Shown: positions 13,101-25,100 of the stretch, piece after piece
Layout: each line of letters opens with the position of its first letter
How positions within the stretch are numbered: the first letter of the stretch is position 1
NCBI GenBank assembly: GCA_964035545.1
Contig: OZ037772.1
Span: 7,448,389-7,483,388 of the forward strand
Source of the DNA: Bugula neritina
Lineage: Eukaryota > Bryozoa > Gymnolaemata > Cheilostomatida > Bugulidae
DNA length: 35,000 nt
Direction of reading: 5' to 3'
Translations under genes and position numbers: made by a program
The notes under the pieces: generated by a model
What the model was told of the DNA's origin: nothing
The model's database searches: none
The model's input: the letters and a program-made list of their open reading frames with translations, nothing else

Positions 13101-16100
13101 AGGAAGTTGAGGCTTTATCTGTTAGAATAGTTGTATTTTTTTTGTATTTTTCTGGATAGAGTCGCTGTCAGCTCGTGTTGGCCCGCGCATGACTAGCTAG
13201 GCTATAGCGCAATGGGCCTCATCATCGCCTCCTTGGCATTTTCTAATGTCCTTGTGTTATTAAATACCTTTGATGAAATAAACCAAACAAACAAACAAAC
13301 AAACGTGTATTGACGGACTGAACACAGTGAACATCATACTGCTCATATATTTACACAACAGCAATCCATTAATATCATTGATGGAACAATGACACTATTG
13401 TATTTCAGTTCTTTTGAGAGGAACAAAAAACTATAGGATAAAGTGAAACTGAAAGACTTTTACAAAAAATTGAATGATTCATATTTCAGACAAAGAAAGA
13501 AACAAAGTACAGCGAGCAAACAATAAGAATTCAACCTACTTTCATTTTATAATCATAATTATTTGTTTATAGCTTACACTAAAGCAGTATTATACAATAT
13601 AAATACACTCAACTTTTACCTGCGCTACTCATGGCTAGTGAACAACAATTACCTGCATCACAGAGTCCTGTAGGCTCTGAAAGGCCATCTGTCTCACAGT
13701 AGAAACCACCTGCACAGGGCTGACACTGGGAGATGTCAGCTCTGTGAGTGACATTAGAGAAAGTACCTGCTAGACAGGGAAACTCAGTGCTATACGTCGT
13801 GTTCTCCGGACAGTAGAAACCTGCAGCCAGTATTTAGTGAGATAAACTTTGTGATTCGCAGCAGAAAATGATTTGCTATTTCTGTATTAGAATCAACTAA
13901 ATCTTACTACATGGTCATAGCATGAAGAGAGGAAAGTTAATGTGAATTACTAGCATAAAAGCGGTGGACATGTTGCTCTTTTTACACGAAGGTAATAAGG
14001 TGACGACAGCTTCACACTAGTTACTGAGTTTAAAATTGGTGAATTACGCAAAAACATTATAAATGAACATTATTTTACCGATGCACTTCCTACATTCTAT
14101 ACTAACACAACCATAAACATTTTAAATTACTAATTCATGTATATAAATAAAGTGAATTCAGATGCCACTACTTCGTTCAAGCTTTAAAGATGGATACAGT
14201 AGTCTTTGAACTATAGGTTTAATATATTTATTTATATAAATTAGGTAGTAATTAAAAAATTTCTCATTTGTTTTTAATGAAATTACATCCCTAAGAGATA
14301 TATATTCAGAATAATATTCATACATTACTAACAAATAAATCATATATAATAAAAACATTACTAATATTAGTCTGATATGCTACAACCGTCAGTATAACCT
14401 GACACCTTTCAGCTTATCACAATATTTACCTGTTGGACAAGCAGAGCTGTTGTACAGGACTACTGGGTCTATAGTACTGTCACAGAAATAGCCCTGGGGA
14501 CAGCCTTTGCATGTAAACTGGCCAACCTCGTTTTGGTAGGTGCCACTGAGGCATCTCTCGTACCTGCAACATATACTCAGACTACACATTGGACACTTTC
14601 ATTTACGCTAATAATGTTTGTTTTGTTGAATTTTATTTGATCAATAAGTTTATTGAGAGAGTCAAAAAATGTAATGATGAAGCACACTAATGTGATAATA
14701 GCGAAGCTAGTAGAGGCAAAGCCTCTTTTCTTGAGATATTTAAAAGATCAAAAACTAGATAAACATTGGAAACATTAAATGTTGTAAAATGTAAATAAAC
14801 AAAATTATAAAAAGAAAAAACAAAAGGAAAGTGTTAATAATCAAAGTGAGAATATGAACTGTTTAAAGTAAATCTACATTTAAAGTGAAACTACTGTTTG
14901 CACTGAAGTGAAACTACTCACATGGAGGAGCCTTTAAGACAGAAATGACCTTGGGGACAGATGTAAGCTGCCGGGGTCGCCGTATCTTGTGCAGACGGAC
15001 AGTAATATCCGACATCACACTCTCCTGAAACGAGGAGTTCATACAGTTGGCAGCGTGAAGTACTCCAAATATTACATAATCAACAAGAGGAAGAAACTAA
15101 ATATCTAAAATGGTGGTTTGTTTACAAGTGAGTATAATGATGAAAGACTAACTATTCTAAATGTTATATAATCAATATGACAAATGAACCAATCACTCTA
15201 ATTAATTGTAAACAACTTTCTTCCTTCTCTCCCTCCCAAAAGACCTGTTTATTGTTTCCTCCTCCTAAAGACGAGCAGCTTATATACAAGTTTGATATAT
15301 AAAGAGAGAAAATAACTCCTACGCAATTTCACAGTTCATGCCTTGTGACCTATGCTGAAGCTACTCACCAGTAGGGGCGGTGTTTCCGGTGCCCGAGCAG
15401 TAGTATCCAGGAACACAGTCTATGCAGTGTGAAATGTTAGAGTTGCCAGTTGAGTTGAGGAAAGTGCCACTGGGGCAGAGTTGAGGGGCGGAGCTACCGG
15501 CCGGGCAGTAAGATCCCATTGGACAAATGTCACCTGACATAAATACAGCAGAGAATGCTCAATACCACAACATACCAAAACTATATTTACCAGATCCAAG
15601 AATCACCAACTTGGCAATTTAATTTAAATAAAATGTTCCAAGATAAGTTCAAAAGTCAGCATTTACAGCTCAAGATAGAGATTTAAAAACTTTCAATTAT
15701 TTTCATGTGCATTCTTTGCTAGTAAACTGGGCCAGAACTTTTATTCAAGCTGTTAGCAAAGTTGTTTGATATTTGAGCACAATTAGTGTGATGTTTCTAG
15801 AAATCACTAAAAGCAGCACAGAGTTGGGAGTCATTGAATGTTTGTATAACTATTGTTGTTGCAACTCTTAACCCCCTAAACCGCCAACTCGGTGCTGCTT
15901 CTAGTAATTTCTAATATTTAAACACAACTAGTCTAAGCTCCTACCAGTAGTTCCGTCAGTAGGGTTGGGTTCACTGGCACCCAGAATGCAGTAGTACCCT
16001 GGGTCACACAAGCCGCTGGTGGCGTTGAGGAAGTCACCCGCGCAGTACTCCCCGGGAACACAGTCTATAAGTCTTCCAGAACCTTCCGGACAGTAATAGC

Positions 16101-19100
16101 CTGAGAGACACTTGTCACCGCCAACACCTGAAGGAGTTGGAGTGATGCTACCACCGTCACAGTAATATCCTGCCTCACACAAACCCGTGGGCCAATCCAG
16201 TCCCTAAAAGTAAATCAATCATCACATGCCTTTAGTTTAACAATCATTTTCTTTCAAGTGTGAAATAAAATGTAATATGTTTCATACTTTATCAAAATCA
16301 AATAATGAGCCATTTATGTATTGACATGCTAAGAACTTTTAAATAAAATTGGACTCGCTAATTCACATATTTCTCACCTGATTATCGCAAAACATGCCGC
16401 TGGGACATTGCAAGCAGTAGGAATCGTCTGTAGCCCGAGTGACATTGTTGTATGTTCCTTGTGAACACGGGTTGTCATACGCACCCTCCGTACTAGTTGG
16501 ACAATAGTAGCCACTGGGACAAGGGTTATCTGTGTAGTTGGATGTAGCCAGTGGACAGAAATAGCCTGTAGATAAATGAGAAGATAACTCCTGAATAAAC
16601 TAGAATTTAATAATTTCCTTAAGTAGCCTAACTAAACTGAAGTACAACAAATTTAAATCCCGATACAAACTGGAAGAAAAATATTTCACAATAATCACGA
16701 AATACATCAGATGATCATTCTTTACCTTGTGGACAGGAAACGCACGTGTCACTTCCTTCCAATTCAGCATATGTTCCGGCAAGACAAGCTATGGGCCAGG
16801 TGGTACCTGTAGGGCATCTGTACCCGGGTGGGCAGACACCTGGATGAACCATCAATGAGGGTACAGAATGAATATTACTGCCTGCTATTACATGTTCTCA
16901 TACAACAGTAACTCAAATGTGGTGTTGCAATACTCATTGTATATTCTGACAATGCTTGTTCTACATAATGATATTGTATGGTCTCGTTAAGTTTATAGTC
17001 ATCATCCCTGTGAGAAACCCTTGATAGAAAGGGCTTTTGTTAAAGCGGAATAAGGAATTTTTTTAATGAGCCACAGTAGCAATTATGACTGGATGCTCTT
17101 CCTAACATCACCAAGTTCAAACCCACGACTCCCAAGTTCACTTAGCCCTAGACCACGGCTACTTAGAAATCTCAGACTATATAGTTTACAAGTAAACTTG
17201 AGAAAACATTTCTATCCTATATAAAACAGATCAAACTAGCAATGCTTTTCCAATCAGCTTTCAAGGGAATCATATGACTTGAGTAGCAGACGTGTAGCAT
17301 GAGTCATGATTGACAAGTAACTAGTACACACCTCCATAGCCTAGCTCCGCCCAGTTGTAGCATGAGGTGTTATCAGAGGTAAAGTTGTTGGAGTTGGGGT
17401 GAGGCCTGTCCACCCCGCTCACACACCAGTGGCCAGCTGCGCAGTCTCCTGATAAATCAAACAGTTAAATTGAAAATTAAATTAAAAAACCTAATATTTA
17501 AAGGCATAAAAGTCATATCAACTATTATCAATAAATAATTATATAATCATTTATCAATTTATGGTAATCCGCTATAATTAACAATATATTTATTACTACT
17601 AATTATATTATAATATTTATAAATAAATACTTATTAATTTAAAACTATAACATTAATACTAGCTATTAAATAAAATTCTTGGAACCACAGAAAGAAACTT
17701 CTCCCAAGCTATAGTCTGAGTAGAGACAAACCTGTAGGCGCAGGTAAATTCTCATCATCGCAGTATTTGCCTGCGTCACATGACTTGCAGTCGCTCAGTT
17801 GAGTGGCCATAAGTTGGTTCTGGTAAGTTCCTCTGGGGCAGGCAGGGAGGTCAAAACTCGTTCCCTCCGGACAGTAATAGCCCTGTGAGAGTACAATAGT
17901 GCATAACATATTGTGAGTGCTTATATTTTAAGTACTTACATATTTCAAAGTACTTATTTTCAAGTAAACATATTTTAAATATGCATCGAGTAAATACATA
18001 AAAATTTAGTATCAACTGAAATTCACTATGTCCTTGATGAAAAATACCATAGTAAAGAATTTTATTATAAATAAGGAGTTATCAGTCCTCACCATCGGAC
18101 ATTCTAATAGTATTCCACCAGCTTCACAATAGAATCCAGCAGGGCAATAGAGGCACTCAGAAGCTTGAGTGTAGTTTACCTGCAACACACAATTCAACAA
18201 TCGCAACAATTTTTAAAATTGTGAGTAAATCAACTGCGTTCTAGCTTTTAACGAGCAGCAATTTTAAATAAACTGCATTTAAAGAGTACTTTAAATATGC
18301 CAACAATTGTGACTAAAATAATACTAAATAGAATATTGGTAAAAATATAATTTCATTCAAAGTTTGTTTTACTTTTTAGCATCAACTGCCATTTTTGCAG
18401 TTTAGTCAGTTAAAAATGAAACACAAGATTATTTCCAGATGAAAGTGTTGCAAATGTTATTTTCAACCAGTTACGACTTGGAAATAGCTTACACACATTT
18501 TTTTTCAATTAATAAGACATTAATTTCATAGATATTTGGGAGTTGCATTCACTACTTACACCAACAAAATCGGGGAGGCAACTCTAAGTTATGCACAAAT
18601 CATCATAAATATGCAATTCAATTTGCTGTTTGGCAATAAATTTACGATTGAAATTCAATCTAAATAAATAAAAAAAGATATCATTTTACACTTACAAAAT
18701 TTGCTCTACCTACTAACCAACAACAGTTATTATTAAAATAATCAACTAAAATAATAACTAAAATGGAAATAGATTAAAATTCACAATTTAATGCATTTTA
18801 GCTGCTAATATAATTGTTGATTATTAACATAGCACTTTATACAAGAATGTGACAATTGAATACTTTTAATTTAATTTAAATGTAGTGTTGACTAACGATA
18901 AAAGTTTTAAATAATCATTAAACTATTTAAAGTGAGTCACTATTATCAAAATCATTAGAACACATACATAAGTGCCATTTTGACAGGGCACTGGTAGAGC
19001 AGTGCCACCAGGACAATAGTGGCCAACAGGACATTCAGTGGCAGGTGGTTGCTGGTCCACAGTGCCAGTAGGACAATAGTAGCCAGTGCCACAAGCACCT

Positions 19101-22100
19101 GCTGGGGCTGTCAGACCGACAGTGTCACAGTACATGCCAGCAGTACAGGCAGTGCAGTTGGACTCAGCCTCTAAACCAGGAGCATTCGAAAATGTGCCTG
19201 AAATCAAATATATAAGGAAAGAGATCATTGTTAGATGATGAAAAAACTTAATATTAGCAAAACAACTTATTTCATAATTTTTTTCAGGGTAAATAATTAA
19301 AAAGAAGGAAACATTTAAATAATTGGAGAACTCAGCTATTGATTACTAAAAGAACTAATTTCAAATAGAAGCCTCAGTTCCACACATAGCTCACCTTGAG
19401 GGCATGGGGTGGGCTGATCACTGCCCTCCTCGCAGTAGTTGCCTGCAGTGCACACCAGGTAAGTGGCGGTGTCAGCAGAGTGGGGGCAGTAGTATCCCTG
19501 ATCACATGGACCAACCGGTGCCGTAAGGTTTAGTTCACTACAATGCATACCTGCAGCAGAAACAGAGAATGAGCTGCTGATAACACTTCTACACCAAAAG
19601 CATAATACCTAAACTTGAATACGAAAAGCCATAATATATTTCACTTGCAGAATAATAAGGCTGCAACTGCAGAAAAAACGACAATTTCTGCAGATTTCAA
19701 TTGAACAATAGTGTTAATATAGCTTGTAGTTATTACAGACTAATAGGAGTTACCTGCGAGTGACATCACATGATTTACCTGCGCTACAGTTGAGACACTC
19801 TGCAGCAGACGTCAGGAGCGTAGCACTGCTATATGTCCCCAGGGGGCATTTCTCAGGCTGAGACGTGCCTTCAGGACAATAGTGGCCTGGGGGACACACG
19901 TCTGCTTCTTCAGCACTCTGAGTAGGGGTGGACGACGCCGCCCCCGACTTGCAGTAAAATCTATTTAACCAGAAATCAATGTTAATGGCAGTTTCAGTTG
20001 CACAGCGGTTTGTTAGATGATAGAAAATGAAGCTATAATTTAATATTTTAATGTTGAATATCAAGAAAATAAATGTAATATTAAATTATATAATTAAAAT
20101 AAATTAATAAAAATTATGTATTTACAGTTTCACCAAGCTATTCTTTAGTTGCAGCAAAAAAACCATTTTATTTCCAAAAAAAATTAAATTTAAAAAAACC
20201 TTAAAACTAAAACACTAAACTCTGTTTACAAAATTGTAAGGAAATTCAAAAATATCAGTCGCTGTATTTTATAGACCGAAGACCAACTAACCCGGCAGTA
20301 CAGAGTTTCCAGTAGGTGGTCTGCCCCTCCTCATCACAGTAATATCCGCCTGGACAAGGAACACAGTCTTCAGTAGCCTTAGCTCCAGTCTCATTCATGT
20401 ATGTACCAGCAGGGCAGGGGTTCTCATAGGCTGTTGACGTCCCTGCATTAGACATATAAACATGGTATAGATTTCAAGAGCAAAATTTTCAATATAATAA
20501 AAAAAATTAATTCTTCACTCTGAAAACCTGTTGAAATAATATGCTCTGATGAACATGAATAAATTTTTGCTTGTTTCAAAAATGCATAAGTTACAAAAAT
20601 TTGCAAATAATTGCAAAGTTTTGCAATTAAAAGTGAAATAATATTGAATTTATGAGCTAAAATCAGGAGTTATGTTCTCAAAACCAGGAGGAGGTAACTT
20701 CAAATTAGCGTCCAAATCGCCATAACTTTTCATGTTTTATGCATAAATCAAAAATGACACAAATAGAACATGAAAAATGCTAAATTCACTGCAAATAAAA
20801 CAAATCATCATCAAATTATTCTTTCTAAACAAAGTACAATAGCAGATGAATACTAAACGAAAAATTAATTTCTATAATTAATGAAAAATTTCTTCTTTAC
20901 AAAAAACAAGTTGAAAATCAGCTCTATTTAACAAAAATAATATACTAACTTATTTTAAAATATCTCTAATTCTCTGAATTAGCAACCAACTGTAAAGTTT
21001 TGTAATAAAGGGTGAAACTATAATATTGAAACGATGCATCAAAAGCAGGAGCTATATTCTCAAAACCAGGAGCAGGTAACTTCAAATTAGTGTCCAAATC
21101 ACCATCATTTTTCACATTTGATGCATGAAGTGGTTAAAATTCTGTTTCTGGCAAGAAAATGTTAAACTCATCACAAATAAAAATGGCATAACCAATTTTT
21201 TTCTAGACAAATACTAGACAGTCAGAATTTTTTTTAAATGAACAATTTTTTCTTTCAAAAAAGCAGATGCATGACTCACCGTTGGGACAGAAATGGCCGA
21301 CAGGGCAATAGCTGCTGTTGTAAAGAACAACCGGGGCCACCGTGTTGTCGCAGTAGAATCCTTCCACGCAAATCTTGCAAGACGCCTTCCCAGTTTCGTC
21401 CTGATAGTAGCCGGAGAGACATCTGACCGCCTCGTGACTTCCTGGCGCACAGTAGTGACCTGCAGAAAATGCCAATATTTTGGTTATCTGCAAAAACTTT
21501 ATATACACAAAATATTACAGCTGAGCCACAACCAATACCACTTGCCTAACAACAGTTGTTTTTCACCAAATACAAAAATATATTCAGTAATAAAAGTAGT
21601 CTCATTTCCACAGCAATACCAGTTGCCTAGCAACAGTTGTTTTAACAAATATTAACAAATATAAAAATACATTCAATAAGAAACAAAAGTGGTCTCATTT
21701 TCATCTATAATCATATAAGTGGTTTTTCAATTATATACACAAAACTAAGGAAAATTTCTTACATCTCATTAGAATTTTCTAATATTACTTCTCATGAGGC
21801 ATAGTAATGACTGTAGAGAATTAAATACAAGTATCACATGTGACAGGAATTACCTTGAGGACAAATGGTATCAGCAGGAGTTGAGGTGTTGTCCCCTCCT
21901 GGACAGTAATATCCGCCTTGACACTCGCCGTCAGGCCAAGCGTTACCATGACTACCGACAAACAATATAACAAAATCAAAAAACACACTTGGTGTTCTGT
22001 TTCATAATTTCATAAGACAGCAACTTCATGTTTTTATTCAAAGCTAGCAATGTTTCACTTTTACTAAAACTTTTCAACATTAGCCTCAGATTTGCACCGA

Positions 22101-25100
22101 AAGTAACAAATTAAGTCACAGGCTACAAAGGCTACTCAAAAAGAAATATTCATAATGTTAGCTGTTCCTGATATTTAACTAGGATACTGTAAGGGGCATA
22201 GTTAAACGTTCCCCACCCTTCACAGTAATAGCCGGGAACACAGTCTATACAGTCAGTAATAGCTTCAGCTCCAGTAAAGTTAGCATATGTTCCAGGGGGA
22301 CAGTTCTCCCCGCTGCTACTTCCAGCTACACAGTACTGGCCCGGCAGGCAGATGTCACCTGCAGAAGACAGATAAGTATAAACTATTTCTGCAGGTTGCT
22401 ACAGAAAATGATTTAAAACATTATTTTCTCCAATTGACAAGCACTATAGAACATTCTAGAATAAAACTGCATGTCAGTCTATGGTAGTGTTTACACTCAG
22501 TAGCTGTTTGGGGCTGCAGAAGACTATTCTGTAAACTTGAGTTCAAAAAGTATAAACATCTGCGACAGATGAACGCTAATTCTCAGCTACTACATCTTAT
22601 CTACTGTATATATTGTGTACTATATATTATATATTATATAACATATAATATATAATATATAATATATATTATATAACATATAATATATATTATATAATAT
22701 ATATTATATAATATATATTATATGTTATATAATATATAACATATATTATATAATATATTTGATATATCGTGCACTATATATAATATACTATATATTATAT
22801 ATTATATAATATATAGTATATTTTAACCATTAGACTATGGCTGCTCCCTTCTATTATATAACACACACTATATATTATATTATATACTATATACTACATA
22901 CTACTGTATATATTATAGACTATATATTAATATATACTACACACTATACACCATAGACTCATACTATGTACTATGTAGCTTACTATGCACTGTTTGAACT
23001 GGATGCTTTTCCTAACATCACCAGTAGGGTTCAAACCCATGACCTCGTATTTACTGTAACAACTAGACCACTGCTGCTTCCTGCACTGTGTACTATAGAC
23101 TGTATACTATACAATACTACGCACTGTGTATTATACACCACATATTATAGACTATATACTATACACTATACATGTACTATACACTGTATATTATATACCA
23201 TAGAATACGTGGACTACTATATATACTAGGATACATTGACTAGGTGCCAAAGAGTTACAGTATTAAAGTCAGCCGTTACCTGTGCTGCCGTCTCCAGGTG
23301 TAGGAGAGGAGGAGGCGAGGACGCAGTAGTACCCGGCGTCACACGTGCCGTTGGGTTGAGAGAGACCAGAGGAGGCGCAGAACTGGCCAGCAGGGCATTC
23401 CACCTGTTGACAGACACAATGCTATCAGGTAACAGATGTGATACTACCAGGTAACAGATGTGATACTGCCAGGTAACAGATGTGATACTACCAGGTAACA
23501 CGTGTGATACTATCAGGTAACAGATGTGATACTACCAGGTAACACGTGTGATACTATCAGGTAACATGTGCGATACTACTAGGTAACAGGTGTGATACTA
23601 CCAGGTAACAGGTGTGATACTGTCAGGTAACATATCAGGTAACAGGTGTGATACTACCAGGTAACAGGTGTGATACTACCAGGTAACAGGTGTGATACTA
23701 TCAGGTAACAGGTGTGATACTACCAGGTAACAGGTGTGATACTACCAGGTAATACGTGTGATACTACCAGGTAACAGGTGTGATACTATCAGGTAACATA
23801 TCTCTCACCATCTGAACGCTGCCTATAGGGCAGTAATAGCCAGGCTGACAGATTCCTCCAACTCCTGAGCCGTCGGGCGGGGTGGGTGAATCAGACGCCC
23901 CGACACAGTACCATCCTTCCTCACAGTAGCCCGTAGGCAACTCGTTACCAGCTCCCTCACAGTACATTCTATAAGAACATTGCATACAGTGTTAAGTACA
24001 CACTAGACAACATGCTGGACAGGATGTCCTGGTTGCTAAAGCAGATTAATTTACCTTAGCAACCTAATGTCAAGGTCTAATCAACAAGCCAAATGCTCTG
24101 ATAAGCCAATGATAGAAGTTGATTGTCAAACATGGATGACATCTCAAACAATATATATGCAGTATACTCAGCAGGATGCTGGACAAGATGATTTTGTTGC
24201 TAAGGTAGAATTGTTTACCTTAACAACCTAATTTCACGGTATAAATAAATGAAAGTTTGTTGCTAAAAGTACAAGACAGTCCAAACAACATTATATATAA
24301 TATACTCAGCAATATATGCTGAACAGGATATCTGTGTTGCTAAGGTAAACATGACAACAACAGGAAGAGCAGTTCAAGTTATCAGATGGCAGACAACTGT
24401 GAACTAATCCATCACCGTACACTTATAGCCATAGCCTCAGTTCTTTAATATCCACTACAATAAGATACACACACATAGAGAAAGGCGGGACTCACCCAGG
24501 AGGACAGTCTAAGCAGCTGGATAAGTCACTCCTCTCAGTCAGGTTATTGTAAGTGCCAGCAGGGCAAGGTCTAGCTGTGCCTGTACTGGACAGAGTGGGA
24601 CAGTAGTAGCCTGCAAGTACATGAGTGTGTTAGTCAGTAGACACGTGTCACTAGTACTAAAGCACCTGAGCCACATGTCACCGGTATGCGACTCATACTT
24701 GCAATGCATTAAAACACTGCTTTGTGTGTCAATGGTATGTGACTCAGACTAAAAATGTATAGAGCACCTGCTTTGCTTGTCACACATGTCACTGGCATGT
24801 GATTCACATATTAACTGCAATAAAGCACAGTTCCACGTGTGTGACAAAGCTATTGTCAGCATTTGGCTTTTGCCAAAAATGGCACACTCAACAATACTAG
24901 TAGCAATGGATGCATAGCCAACATTTATATATACACCAACCATTCATCATAAAAGTAATTAAAAGTAATAAATTATGTAACCTCAAAGCACAGAACAGAA
25001 TACTTTGACCAACCTGCTAACTAAAGACCCAGTTAATGGGATGCTAAAATAATATAAACAATCTACCTGCAGGACAGGACTCTGGGACTACAGTTGTGTG

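Larger units (their letters stand above)
8301..15533 (-). repeat. Super-repeat 3 (exons 35-48, 690 codons)
   Basis: 14 exons from DICPMG to DGSDLTG. It contains PVVLYNSS (exon 37), TTYSTEF (exon 38) and GVDRP (exon 45). Confidence 0.75.
15945..22358 (-). repeat. Super-repeat 2 (exons 22-34, 685 codons)
   Basis: 13 exons from DICLPG to DGTTG. It contains PVVLYNSS (exon 24), STPTQSAEEAD (exon 26) and GVDRP (exon 31) in the order also seen in blocks 3 and 4 where the motif is present. Confidence 0.75.

Noticed and set aside
22172-22216. Extending exon 22 to CTA/GTTAAA
   Set aside because: Open but phase 0, incompatible with exon 23 (phase 2 start). Kept as an alternative only.
23424-23800. Direct repeats resembling a CRISPR array
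   Set aside because: Units are contiguous 22-mers without unique spacers, in an intron of a eukaryotic gene; no cas genes.
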